Shown piece by piece: positions 14,180-25,748 of a stretch of 64,000 nt of DNA. The notes under the pieces are model-generated. The model saw nothing but the letters and a program-made list of their open reading frames with translations, did not search any database and was not told the origin of the DNA. Every line of letters begins with the position of its first letter. The stretch's first letter is position 1. The DNA lies in NCBI RefSeq assembly GCF_039555335.1, contig NC_092642.1, positions 19,286,382-19,350,381 of the forward strand. Direction: 5' to 3'. A program made the translations under genes and the position numbers. The DNA is from Amphiura filiformis. Its lineage: Eukaryota; Echinodermata; Ophiuroidea; Amphilepidida; Amphiuridae.

Positions 14180-15520
14180 TATTTTTCTTGCACTATTCCA
14201 AAGAGTAAGCTGTGATATTGGTGTTTTAACAGTTATAATAATATTGTTGATTTGACAAGAATGTGTCCCTCACAGGCTTGCTACCTTCATCAGCTGCTTC
14301 ATTTAAGTCCATATAGTACTCAGTTCACAGTTCTGCTGTTACAAATGCACATATGAGTGGAATGGTTTGTTGATACTGGCTTAAATCTCCAATTTCTTTA
14401 CCAAATATGGACACAACAACTAGAAAAGCAGATACCTGCTGACTTAAATCCTTTATTGAAATCTGAAAAACAAACGTTTTACAGTGAGAGACGTCACTAC
14501 AGCCAATATTCTGTCATTGAGAAGTACGTATGTGTGAAAATATATTTTTTCTATATCCCCATATCAAATCTAAACAGATTGCAAGACATTGAGTCACTGA
14601 TCACATGACCAATAGTCAATATGCTTCGACTATATTTAAGAAATAAAGGGTAATGCATTATCCTTTACACGCAACCTCGGCAGTAAAAACGTAAATAATG
14701 GGTGAGGCGCAGTGTAAAGCATAATGCTGAACCCATTATTTCTATTCTATTACCAGAAAATGCGATTTAAAGAGAACATATCATTTTTTGGACATTTACC
14801 CAGTAAAGCAACACTGTTGAATCATGTATGTCATGTCGGTACAATTCAATGTGTTTAATATTGGCTATGATGTCATCTGAATGCCTACTTCTCCCAGGTT
14901 GTTTCCACTGATTTCTCTATGTAGAGTTATACTGTAAGAAATAGCAAATAAGTAGCGATTTTGTGGAAATCTACTGCCTGGGCAAAACATACTTCGATCT
15001 TACTGATATTTCAGCACAAAGTAGCATGTACATAAGTAAAATTCTCTAAGAGTTAAAAGTCGATCCGTGAAAAAAGGGTTTTTCGCCACCCTATTTACGC
15101 GTAAATGGCCAAATGGATGATCTTAGTAACACACCAAATTGACTGTTCTCTGTTCAAGTTGATTAATTTTAGAAGTTTACTGAAAATGGCGTGCTGGATA
15201 TGTCATTTATTATACGGCACTTTCCACCGATTGCTTCCATATTTCAGGTCCATTACTGACAAGCTTTGACAGTTATCTGTTCAAGTTTGGTAATGTTTAA
15301 TAAAAGTTTACTGTAGTTTATGTACCGGTACTGGATTAATTTTTAAATGTTATATTTGTTGCTGTAACTCATTTCACATTCAAGCCGGATTACAATTTCC
15401 ACTTACTGCCATTTGCTTCATCTACACTGTTTGTTATTACTGTAGATTTTGTACCAGTATTCAATGTTTCATTTAAATGTCACCACTCTGTTCAGGTTGC
15501 ATTAGTTGCTGTAACTCTTT
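14180..15520. other. GPCR intergenic spacer 1
   Basis: Non-coding spacer of the tandem block. It contains a decayed version of the palindrome seen at 17,121-17,251 (near 14,655-14,745), with the middle part lost. No gene is supportable. The short frame at 14,357-14,608 recurs only because the spacer is duplicated. Confidence 0.6.
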
Positions 15521-16654
15521 TCATATTCGATCATCATTTCTATTATCTTGCAAAGTTTCACTTATGCTTCTAATACCAGCATCAATGGCACGGTTACTGT
15601 TAGAAGATAGGCAACGACAGCAAATTCTTTTCAGAACATCACGCATTGCATGACGATATTTTTGACAGCAGCAGACATACAGGACCGGGTTGATGCAAGA
15701 GTTCAGAATGAGACAAATAAATGCTATCATGAAACTTGTTTGTAGTTCATCTTCATTCAAATGATTGATATAATGAAGTATGGCATCATTAAGATACAGA
15801 ACTTGAACTGGCAATTGACAAAGAAAAAAGACCATGTTGTTCAGGATCAAAGTTCGAGTGACTTGACTATGAGCTGCTTGCATTTGCACATGATTATTTG
15901 GAAGTTCACGTCTCATCAAAACTGATATGATTTTAAATGAAATTGTGCAGTTGATTAGGAGAGAAACCAAAAATGAAGAAACTAGGATTAAATTTAGAAA
16001 TCCAATATGTTGCCAACAATATGCAACATGAACAGGTAGATGTGAGAATGCTTCTTCGGGAGGCCATATGTAACAAGTTGGCCTAAGTTTATATCCACTT
16101 GCCCCTATTGCATTAAATGCTGAACCAATCAACCATACTGTAATTACCATCCTAAATGTACGCTTCCTCCCCTTCATCATGCAATGTTTAATTGGTTTGC
16201 AAATTGCCAGGTATCTTTCTGCTGCAATCAGTGTGACAAATCCCATTGATAAAACGTGACAGAAATCAACAGATACACTGCGAACATAACAATCTATAAT
16301 TGAATTAAGATAATCATAGCGAACATCCGAGGTCCAATAATCCAAACTTGCCCACATCCATACACTTACTAGAAAGAGAATATCTACAATAGCTAAGTTG
16401 ATCATAAAAGCAGTCAAGCTACTTTTCATTTCTGGGATTACCAAGACTGATATCAAGAAGGTGACATTTCCAAATATGCCAAAGGCGCAAATAATAGGAA
16501 ATATAAATAAATACGTAGCTGCATCTTCAAAGGAGCTGAAAAGGAGTTTCATTGCTAGAGCTGGATCGGTTAAATTGATGATAGTATCTGCCTCAAAACA
16601 AGTGTTGGTGTTTTGAATAGCATCCATGATAAAATTACTGACAGTCATCGACAA
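15521..16654 (-). CDS. Class A (rhodopsin-like) G protein-coupled receptor, intact copy
   Basis: A 377-residue single-exon seven-transmembrane receptor. It has an N-terminal region with Asn glycosylation-type sites (residues 1-45), TM1 with GN at 62-63, TM2 with the NLAIVD stretch at 86-91, and TM3 followed by ERY at 146-148. Cysteines in extracellular loops 1 and 2 (near 122 and 184) could form the usual disulfide. TM7 has NSCINPVLY ending at 326, and a Cys-rich tail after it could be palmitoylated. These are the landmarks of the rhodopsin family. The ligand cannot be read from the sequence, though a peptide or amine receptor is possible. It is the only undamaged member of the three tandem copies. 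Confidence 0.9.
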   Translation of the reverse strand: MSMTVSNFIMDAIQNTNTCFEADTIINLTDPALAMKLLFSSFEDAATYLFIFPIICAFGIFGNVTFLISVLVIPEMKSSLTAFMINLAIVDILFLVSVWMWASLDYWTSDVRYDYLNSIIDCYVRSVSVDFCHVLSMGFVTLIAAERYLAICKPIKHCMMKGRKRTFRMVITVWLIGSAFNAIGASGYKLRPTCYIWPPEEAFSHLPVHVAYCWQHIGFLNLILVSSFLVSLLINCTISFKIISVLMRRELPNNHVQMQAAHSQVTRTLILNNMVFFLCQLPVQVLYLNDAILHYINHLNEDELQTSFMIAFICLILNSCINPVLYVCCCQKYRHAMRDVLKRICCRCLSSNSNRAIDAGIRSISETLQDNRNDDRI

Positions 16655-17120
16655 TATTTTTCTTGCACAATTCCAAAGAGTAAGCTGTGATATTGGTGTT
16701 TTAACAGTTATAATAATATTATTGATTTGACAAGAGTGTGCCCCTCACAGACTTGCTACCTTCATTTAAGTCCATATAGTACTCAGTTCACAGTTCTGCA
16801 GTTACAAATGCACATATGAGTGGAATGGTTTGTTGATACTGGCTTAAATCTCCAATTTCTTTACCAAATATGGACACAACAACTAGAAAAGCAGATACCT
16901 GCTGACTTATTCCTTTATTGAAAGCTGAAAAACAAACGTTTTACAGTGAGAGACGTCACTACAGCCAATATTCTGTCATTGAGAAGTACGTCTGTGTGAA
17001 AATATATTTTTTCTATATCCCCATATCAAATCTAAACAGATTGCAAGACATTGAGTCACTGATCACATGACCAATAGTCAAATACGCTTCGACAATAATA
17101 ATTAAGAAATAAACGGTAAT

Positions 17121-17251
17121 GCATTATCCTTTACACGCAAATAATGTGTCCGAGGCAGTAAAAACGTAAATAATGGGTGAGGCGCAGCCGAACCCATTAT
17201 TTAAACGTTTTTCCTGCCGAGGACACATTATTTGCGTGTAAAGGATAATGC
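17121..17251. repeat. Palindromic element, ~130 bp
   Basis: Nearly perfect inverted arms (gcattatcctttacacgc / gcgtgtaaaggataatgc, then aataatgtgtcc / ggacacatt, then gtaaaaacgt / acgttttt) around a centre containing aataatgggt. It lies in the spacer between GPCR copies 2 and 3. A shortened relative is in the spacer between copies 1 and 2. Confidence 0.8.
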
Positions 17252-18067
17252 TGAACCCATTATTTCTATTCTATTACCAGAAAATAGCGCGATTTAAAGA
17301 GAAAATAATATTATCATTTTTTGGACGTTTACCCAGTAAAGCAACACTTTTGAATCATGTATGTCAAGGAATATCGGTACAATTCAATGTGTTTCATTTT
17401 GGCTATGATGTCATCTGAATGTCTACTTCTCCCAGGTTGTTTCCACTGAGTTCTCTATGTAGAGTTATACTGTAAGAAATATCATATAAGTAGCGATTTT
17501 GTGGAAATCTACTGCCTAGGCAAAACATACTTCGAGTTTACTGATATTTCAGCACAAAGTAGTATGTACATAAGTAAAATTCTCTAAGAGTTAAAAGTCG
17601 ATCCGTGAAAAAAGGGGTTTTCACCACACCCTATTTACGCGTAAATGTCCAAATGGATGATCTTAGTAACACACCAAATTGACTGTTCTCTGTTCAAGTA
17701 TATTAATTTTAGAAGTTTACTGAAAATGGCGTGCTGGATATATCATTTATTATACAGCACTTTCCACCGGTTACTTTCCTATTTCAGGTCCATTTACTGA
17801 CAATCTTTAACAATTCTCTGTTCAAGTTTGGTTATGTTTAAAAGTTTACTGTAGTTTTATTACCGGTACTGGGTTAATTTTAAATGCTATTTTGTTGCTT
17901 TATAAACTCATTTCACATTCAAGCCGGATTGCAATTTCCACTTACTGACATTTGCTTCATTTACTCTGTTCAAGTTTGTTATTACTGTAGATTTTGTACC
18001 GGTATTATACCATTTAAATGTCACCACTCTGTTCAGGTTGCATTAGTTGCTGTAACTCATTTCATAT

Positions 18068-19208
18068 TCAATCATCATTTCTATTATCTTGCAAAGTTCC
18101 ACTTATGCTTCTAATGCCTGCATCAATGACACGGTTACCATGGTTACTGTTAGAAGATAGGCAACGACAGCAAATACTTTTCAGAACATCGCGCATTACA
18201 TGACGATATTTTTGACAGCAGCAGACATACAGGACCGGGTTGATACAAGAGTTCAGAATGAGACAAATAAATCCTAACATGAAACTTTTGTGTAGTTCAT
18301 CTTCATTCAAAATAATGATTGATATAATGAAGTATGGCATCATTAAGATACAGAACTTGAACTGGCAATTGACAAAGAAAAAAGACCATGTTGTTCAGGA
18401 TCAAAGTTCGAGTGACTTGATTATGAGCCGCTTGCATTCGCACATGATTATTTGGAAGTTCACGTCTCATCAAAACTGATATGATTTTAAATGAAATTGT
18501 GCAGTTGATTAGGAGAGAAACCAAAAATGAAGAAACTAGGATTAAATTTAGAAATCCAATATGTTGCCAACAATATGCAACATGAACAGGTAGATGTGAG
18601 AATGCTTCTTCGGGAGGCCATATGTAACAAGTTGGCCTAAGTTTATATCCACTTGCCCCTATTGCATTAAATGCTGAACCAATCAACCATACTGTAATTA
18701 CCATCCTAAATGTACGCTTTCTCCCCTTCATCATGCAATGTTTAATTGGTTTGCAAATTGCCAGGTATCTTTCTGCTGCAATCAGTGTGACAAATCCCAT
18801 TGATAAAAATTGACAGAAATCAAGAGATACACTGCGAACATAACAATCTATAATTGAATTAAGATAATCATAGCGAACATCCGAGGTCCAATAATCCAAA
18901 CTTGCCCACATCCATGTACTTACTAGAAAGAGAATATCTACAATAGCTAAGTTGATCATAAAAGCAGTCAAGCTACTTTTCATTTCTGGGATTACCAAGA
19001 CTGATATCAAGAAGGTAACATTTCCAAATATGCCAAAGGCACAAATAATAGGAAATATAAATAAGTACGTAGCTGCATCTTCAAAGGGGCTGAAAAGGAG
19101 CTTCATTGCTAGAGCTGGATCGGTTAAATTGATGATAGTATCTGCCTCAAAACAAGTGTTGGTGTTTTGAATGGCATCCATGATAAAATTACTGATAGTC
19201 ATCGACAA
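18068..19208 (-). pseudogene. Class A GPCR, copy 3, 4-nt insertion
   Basis: Highly similar to the intact receptor at 15,521-16,654, with the same start region and the same TM1-TM6 motifs, including ERY. Near 18,308-18,316 it carries four extra bases (aata) relative to both other copies, in the loop before TM7, which ends the frame early. The TM7 segment with the NPVLY-type motif survives downstream in another frame. A 6-base in-frame insertion is present in the tail. As read, it encodes a receptor lacking TM7. Confidence 0.85.
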
Positions 19209-20144
19209 TATTTTTCTTGCACTATTCCAATGAGTAAGCTGTGATATTGGTGATTTAACAGTTATAATAATATTGTTGATTTGACAAGAGTGTGCCCCTC
19301 ACAGGCTTGCTACCTTCATTTAAGTCCATACAGTACTCAGTTCACAGTTCTGCAGTTACAAATGCACATACGAGTGGAATGGTTTGTTGATATTGTCTTA
19401 AATCTCAATTTCTTTACCAAATATGAACACAACAACTAGAAAAGCAGATACCTGCTGACTTAAATCCTTTATTGAAATCTGAAAAACCAGACGTTTTACA
19501 GTGAGAGACGTCACTACGGCTAATAGAGAAGTCATTGAGAAGTACGTCTATGTGAATGTTTTTTTCTATATCCACATATCAAATCTAAACAGATTGCACG
19601 ACAATGAGTCAATAACCACATGAACATACTGACCAATAGTCAGTATGCTTAGACTATATTTATAAATACGTATTTATAAATGCGTATTTATAAATGCGTA
19701 TTTATAAATACGCACGTGACCAATGGGTACGACATACCAAGACCAGCAAGCGTGACTATATCCTCATGCCATTTACCACTACTATAATACTATACAGAAA
19801 AGGATAGGAACTCATCAAATTTAAGTATTAATTGAAAAGCAAATTTTCAAAAACAACATTTTGAAAATATTTGTTGACGGAAAAAATATTTATCGGAGAA
19901 GTTTACAATGTAATCACAAAGTTGAACAAAATACTACACAATTTCGCTTCACAGTAGTCTCGTGTTGTTTACCGCTTTTGCATTCAATGCATTCAAAAGT
20001 ACAGGAAGACCATATCAATTTGTAAGCGCTCTTTAGCAAAGTCACAGTTCATTGAATTAACAACCGTATGATAAAACAGGCCAAATAGTAACTTTTTGCA
20101 ATTTAAAGAAAATTGGCCATTGCTCATTCTAATGAGGCTAGTAT
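19209..20144. other. Non-coding, with a short AT-rich tandem repeat
   Basis: The first ~450 bases are the upstream flank of GPCR copy 3. A 14-bp tandem repeat (tatttataaatgcg) with four copies lies at about 19,664-19,715. The rest shows no gene. Confidence 0.6.
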
Positions 20145-20759
20145 ATGGACAATATAAGTGTGCTCTTTTATTTAATGACACACAATTTGAAAAACCATCA
20201 TCAGAGGGCCATCATCTACAAGGCCATGATACGATCAAAAATGGAATATGCCAGCAGTGCTTGGACTGGTGCAACTCCCACCTCACTAGCTCACCTTGAC
20301 TCCATCCAAAATAGAGCTAAGCGTGTCATTGGTCTGCCAATGAATGAGTATGAAGATCATCGTATTCAGCCATTGAGCCACCGCAGGGCAGTTGGAGCAG
20401 CCACGTCCCTCTTCCATCGTATGTTCTACAAGGAGGCCCCTGAGTTATTATGCCAGCTTATGCCAGACATCCATGTCCATGACCCCAGGTTGCGACGGTC
20501 TGTGAGATCTCATACCCAAGCAGTGGAAGTCTCAAGATCAAACCTTGTCAGCCATGAAAGATCATTTCTACCATCTACAGCCAATTATGGATTTCTCTAT
20601 CTGCCCAAATTCCAGCCATTAGATCGAGGGCCAGCTTCAGCTGGGAGATTAATCGCTTTCTGGGTGCTTCCTCGTCAGCAGCTTCTAAATGAGTTTTTTG
20701 TCTCTGCTGTTAATGCCCAGTTATGCCATGTCGTAAAAAACATTGTAAAGAACACTTGA
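20145..20759 (+). pseudogene. Non-LTR retrotransposon ORF2 C-terminal fragment
   Basis: An open frame of 204 residues matches the segment just after the reverse transcriptase palm in CR1/L2/Jockey-like LINEs: a YKAMIRSKMEYASSAW-type motif, then LDSIQNRAKRVIGL, then an RR-containing stretch. The catalytic reverse transcriptase motifs and the endonuclease are absent, so this is a 5'-truncated insertion with an uninterrupted C-terminus. It stops at 20,759 in AT-rich sequence. It is not a host gene. Confidence 0.8.
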
Positions 20760-21254
20760 GGTTTTGACTTTTAAAACTTACATTTTGGTCAAACATTGTG
20801 CTGGGATATTACAGATTTAGCACATTCGCCTTGCTATATATTCCTGTTAGCTTTCGTTTGATATAAAAAGAATTTCTGATTGGATGAAGGGAACACTTGA
20901 GATTTTGCAAAAACAAATCACAGAGGTCTATTTTCCAGCTAGAAGTTCACCCAGCTCTTACGATGCTATTTACTCAATCGTATAATGTAATCAAAGACAA
21001 TTCGCTGCTTGCTTGGCAGCTCTTGGACGAAAGTGTGTGCTCAGGTGTATCGAGCTGGAAACTGCGCATAAATGGTCTATAAGAGAATCGTTTATGTATA
21101 GAAACCTTTCCACCTATGCACCTAATGAGTAGAAGGTCACATCGAGAATTACTGTCTAAAACCTGCTATGGCAGCACGGAGGTGATCACGAGCGTATTTA
21201 TATAATAGTTGATGCATACTGATAGTGTGATACGGAGCCAGTTCAATATAATAC
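20760..21254. other. Non-coding stretch
   Basis: No recognisable gene or repeat. It may contain the 3' untranslated part of the LINE fragment upstream. Confidence 0.4.
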
Positions 21255-21420
21255 ATTAGAGAGCTTGCGAAATGAAGTTACTTTAACTTTAACTTTAACG
21301 TCTAGAGGATTATAGAGGATTATGTATTCAAAACCACCTTGGTTTTGAATACATAAATCTCTATAATCCTCCAGACGTTAAAGTTAAAGTTAAAGTAACT
21401 TCATTTCGCAAGCTCTCTAA
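21255..21420. repeat. Near-perfect 166-bp palindrome
   Basis: The arms of about 75 bases (attagagagcttgcgaaatg... / ...catttcgcaagctctctaat) differ at only a few places around a short centre (aaaccaccttggttt). Each arm contains the TTAAAG-type hexamer run actttaactttaacg. It could be a MITE or a cruciform-forming insertion. No coding content. Confidence 0.9.
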
Positions 21421-22056
21421 TTTTGTCACAGATACGGCACCTGAAGACTTGATTTTTGCAGGGTATGTCACCACATCCGTGTCACAGGTCAATAGAGCTA
21501 GTTCAGTGCCTGATCAGTCAGCATGGTGATGCGTCTTGGACGAGCTATCAAAACTAGTAAGTCCATATGAACAGATTTAGAATTAATTTTATTCCGTTTA
21601 TCTACCTGGGATTATTCACAAAGTATTAGTTTACTAAATTATATAATTACAATTGTGTAAAAATTTGAATTTTGAAAGACATTGAGGGTGTCCTGAAATT
21701 GTGTCCGACAACTAATGACAACATACGAAGTGTGAATCACCCTAGTCATGGTTTAGTGCCACACTTTCAGCTTTCAGAACACAAATCCTGAGAACTCTGT
21801 GGTGGGATCGCCACCTGCACAACCTGATGAAACAGCGAGACATCCTGCTTGAAACCATAAATCATCTGAATCCTTAACCATGTTAACATTTTAGCCTTTG
21901 TATGGACATGGAGTCACTTTTTTTGACTCACCCTGTATTTTAGGTCAACCACTGAGAAACTTAGACTTTTAGTAGCCAACGAAAGTTGATCTGCATAAAT
22001 CATGATTATCTAGGTTAATTTGTTGGAAGTGAAATTGTACAACATAATGCACGCGT

Positions 22057-23690
22057 AATTGAATACCTGAGTGGAAGAAGGGCCCAGCTCCAATTTTTTA
22101 CAAAAATGAGTTAGACCCAGCATTTTATTGCCAGCAGACTGTTCTTCCTTGTGTGTGAAAGATGAGCCAAAATCCACTTTCTAAATAGTCTTCCACGTAC
22201 ACTTAATCCTGGTTTTCATGGAAGAAAGGCCCAACTCCATGGAGTTGGGCCCTTCTTCCACAAATATTGGGTTAAAGAGGAATTTTGTTCATCCATGAAA
22301 TTTGCTTTTCACTACAATAAACTTTCTTGCTAACATATTATATGCTTCTGCTTGTTTCCCAATTTCTGTAGCTTTTTATAACACATCTGCAGTATATTAC
22401 ACTTGCAGTATATTAGTGGAAGAAGGGCCCAACTCCAGCTCGTATTAAGACCTGTACCGTTGCCATGGAATCATCATATGGCCCATTCCATGTCAACTCA
22501 GGGATGTGCACCGCAACACCTCTTCAATTTTTTCTTTTTCTGTGTGGTGGTAGATATTGATAAGAAAGTCAAGTCCCGGAAATTTGAGCTTCATACTCCA
22601 TTTCGTTTTCCCGTGGCATCAATTTGAAATTTAGAGGGGTCAGCGTAAAAATGTGTCGCAACGCGAAGAGACGATGTTTGGAGGTCCATAAATGTATAAA
22701 GGGAACCATTTACAACTTTGAAAAGTATGTATCCTGGGGTACTTATTTGTGTAGAATCCAAATCTGGCATCAGCAAACTTGTAAATCCTTTACTTTAAAA
22801 GATATAGGGCCCTCAAATGCAACTTCGTCCATCCAGGACCAACTTTGGGGGGTCAAAACTCCAAAAGTAAAAATAATTTTATTGTCCATTTTTTTTGCTA
22901 GTCAGAGCCCTTTGGTAGGACATTACTCTTAACCAATATTGAGCCTATTAGAATATTTTTAGCTGAGATATTACCCATGCAAAACCCCAATTGTACATTT
23001 TTGTACATTTTGACCCCCTGAAAACCAATGTCAGGCATTTTGATCCACCATCAACTTCAGGTATGTTGAAAATATGTCCTATAACATTTCTGAGAGATAT
23101 TGGCTTTGGGACTCGATGGCTTCAACACATCAGTAAGGTTTGCATTCTCCATAGATTTATACATAGAATCAAAAATTGTACAACTCTATGGAAATGCAAA
23201 TAAGTACCCCAGAATACATGGTGACAAAATGTCTTTCAAAGTTGTAAATGGTTCTGACTTTATACATTTATGGACCCCAAACGTTGTCATTTTGAGGGCC
23301 CTATATCTTTTAAAATAAAGACACATTTTTACGCTGACCCCCCCAGAATAAATTTCAAATTGATGCCAATGGAAAACGAAATAGAGTAAATTTCAAATGA
23401 AGCTCAAATAGAGTATGAAGCTCAAATTTTCGAATTTTACTTTCATCAATATCTACCACCACACAGAAAAGAAAAAATTGAAGAGGTGCTGCGGTGCACA
23501 TCCCTGAGTTGACATGGAATGGGCCATATATGATTTCGAATGTATGTAATGCTGTATGTTCATGTATTAAAGGTCCCCTGAAGATGAAAACATTTTGTTT
23601 ATAAAACTTTTCCAAATATTCAGTTTTTTCTTAATATCTCAAAAACAGTTTTGATGGAGTTGGGCCCTTCTTCCACTCAGGTATTCAATT
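22057..23690. mobile_element. 1.6 kb foldback element
   Basis: The ends are inverted copies: aattgaatacctgagtgg + aagaagggccc on the left and gggcccttctt + ccactcaggtattcaatt on the right. The aagaagggcccaactcc word recurs inside, near 22,225-22,260 and 22,415-22,440. Long inner arms (22,480-22,660 against 23,320-23,530) are also inverted. No transposase is visible. The flanks on either side look like two halves of one older MITE related to 24,084-24,215, so this element probably landed in it. Confidence 0.75.
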
Positions 23691-23885
23691 GAGATGTTGA
23701 CGCCCGGGCAATTATACAACATTTATGCACGCCTTGTATTTTACTAACGTTTGCTCTGATTGGTTCTCACTATCTAGGAGTGTATGAAAACCTTTTCATA
23801 CACTCTTAGAACCATATAGCCAATCAGAAGAGCCGTTAGAAAAATACGCTTAATGCATTAATATTGTATAATTGCACGGGCGCGC
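23691..23885. repeat. Foldback with 70-bp arms
   Basis: Inverted arms: tctgattggttctcactatc against agccaatcag and aagagtgtatgaaaac against gttttcatacactctt, centred near 23,795. The outer parts (gcaattatacaac... / ...gtataattgc) also pair. Confidence 0.7.
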
Positions 23886-24083
23886 AGTCCGCGTATTACG
23901 CGCAGTGTTTTTGTGCGTGTTCGCATCGCGTAGGATTGATTCATTTTCCTGCGGGGTTGATGCATTTATATTTGCTCGTATTTCCCAACATTTTTAGTGA
24001 CAATTTTGTTATAAAATTAGCAAAAATCACGGTTTTTTTCCTCGTGTATGAAATAGGTTAATAAATGCGCATTACTTGTTGCT

Positions 24084-24215
24084 CGAGAAATTGTACAAAA
24101 TAATGCACTTGTACTGAGATGTTAATGCGTCTAATGCACTCCCCCCCTTCGGGGCTCGTGCATTAGACGCATTAACATCTCAGTACGCGTGCATTATTTT
24201 GTACAATTTCACTCT
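24084..24215. repeat. MITE-like palindrome, ~130 bp
   Basis: The arms cgagaaattgtacaaaata + atgcac and their complement, then gagatgttaatgcgtctaat and its complement, match almost perfectly around a short C/G-rich loop (cccccccttcgggg). Confidence 0.85.
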
Positions 24216-24235
24216 CAACAATATAGACGCATTTA

Positions 24236-24602
24236 TTAAGGGGGAACTACACCCCTCGATAAATTTTGGTCTATTTTTGCATTTTTCTCAAAAAACTAAT
24301 AAGACACTGGTAACAAAAGTTATGTATATTATACGGGCAAGGAATTCAATTACTACACTGGAATTTCAGTGACCCAAGACAAGCGGTTCGTTATTTATGA
24401 TAAGAAATAAGGTACCGCTACGATGTACCTCATTTTCTATCATATATAATGAACCGCTTGTCTTGAGTCACTGAAATTTCAGAGTAGTAATTGGATTCCT
24501 TGCCCCAATAATATACATAACTTTTGTTACCAGTGTCTTATTATTTTTGGAGAAAAATGCAAAAATAGTCACAAATTTACCACAGGGGTGTAGCACCCTT
24601 AA
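24236..24602. mobile_element. TTAA-bounded MITE, family 2 copy 3
   Basis: TTAA at 24,236-24,239 and 24,599-24,602, with the same ends and inverted arms as 6,995-7,363. The right end is slightly decayed (gtagcaccc in place of gtagtacccc). Confidence 0.85.
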
Positions 24603-25164
24603 CCTATAATTCATATAATATCCGTCTGTCTGCACAACACTACAAATATTACTGTATCCAAATGCTTGTTAAATTACTCGCGCATGCTCCAGCCGCTTGA
24701 CCAATCACAGTCGACTCAGCGAGTTTCTGCCGATGTTTGCCGAATGACCAGCCGAACTTTTAATCTTTTAGAAAGGTCTTTGAGGGTTGAATAATGTTTT
24801 GAATCTGACAACTTTCTACTCCCATTTAGACAAAATGGCAATCTACACGAAGTTTTTTAGACCTTGAAAATCGGTGAAGAGATAAGGAAAATAATGACAT
24901 TTTCAGGGCACATGTTTTTGATCAACGGAATTTTTAGGCAAGTTGACAATTCTGAAACATTTTGATGTATAAATTTCATCGCAAGATTCACAATTTCTTG
25001 GATTTTTTCGATGAATACTTTGATTTTTTGCATCATCGGAAAACTACACTGTGCTAGTTTTAACGTGTTACATTTTCGATTTTTGTGTTACATTTAGGCC
25101 AAAGTTGGACCAAATTTGAGTAATATTTCGGATTTTCCCGTTTCTACTGCACGGAAGATCGTAA
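24603..25164. other. Non-coding stretch
   Basis: No gene, RNA or repeat recognised. Confidence 0.4.
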
Positions 25165-25596
25165 GGCCGAATAAAAATAAAACATGTTTCTCGTCCCCTT
25201 CCGATTCCTTTTTTGAGGCCGCTTCAAATTTATTTTCAGTTTTTTTAAATTCAGTCAAAACTTTTGAAGAAAGATGTCTTGGAAGTTGAGATGTTTTCTA
25301 TAGCCTTGCTAATATGCAAGAAACAATTCTGGATGGTTCTGTGATCACTAGCGGGGGCGTACCTACCAGAACAATAAAAAAAAAAAAAGGGCCTCAAGCC
25401 CTCTTCCTCCTTTTTAAACCCGGACGAGAAACATGTTTTTATTTTTACTCGGCCAAATCATCCTCCAGACACGCTGCAGATAATATGCAAATGCATGGAG
25501 TACAATACCAATCACCTGTTTAACTGGTATTGATCAAAGTAATTCTTTGTACTCCATGCATTAGCATATCTTATGGAGCGTGTCTGGAGGATGATA
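25165..25596. repeat. Two adjacent foldbacks
   Basis: The first spans 25,165-25,454, with arms ggccgaataaaaata + aaacatgtttctcgtcc and their complement at the right end. The second spans 25,457-25,596, with arms atcatcctccagacacgc and gcgtgtctggaggatgat and inner pairing tgcatggagtacaa / ttgtactccatgca. Neither encodes a protein. Confidence 0.75.
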
Positions 25597-25748
25597 TGAT
25601 TCACGGCGGGAAGTGCAGGGCAGCATGAGTGAACACGGGTCACTGAATTAGCATAAAGGTCACACAAAACAGCTTCCGCGCAAGCGTGGTAACCTCACAG
25701 TGAAAAGTTTGACCTTACAAATCTGTCGAGTATTTAGATACAGCACAC

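Larger units (their letters stand above)
12783..19665 (-). repeat. Tandem triplication of a ~2.5 kb GPCR block
   Basis: Three copies of one block begin near 12,783, 15,240 and 17,780. Each holds a GPCR coding region and its flanks. The gene starts are 2,475 and 2,554 bases apart. Downstream flanks (tttactgacaatctt..., tttcacattcaagccgga) and upstream flanks (tgacaagagtgtgcccctca, gagagacgtcactac) recur in all three. The spacer seen at 14,650-15,200 recurs at 17,110-17,760. Coding regions are highly similar, so the duplication is fairly recent, or conversion has kept the copies alike. Confidence 0.9.

Noticed and set aside
17884-18479. Short plus-strand frames around the GPCR copies
   Set aside because: They are antisense shadows of the receptors or their duplicated flanks.
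22403-23615. Several 60-100-residue frames at 22.4-23.6 kb
   Set aside because: They lie in the arms of a foldback element, occur on both strands as mirror images and lack any known motif.
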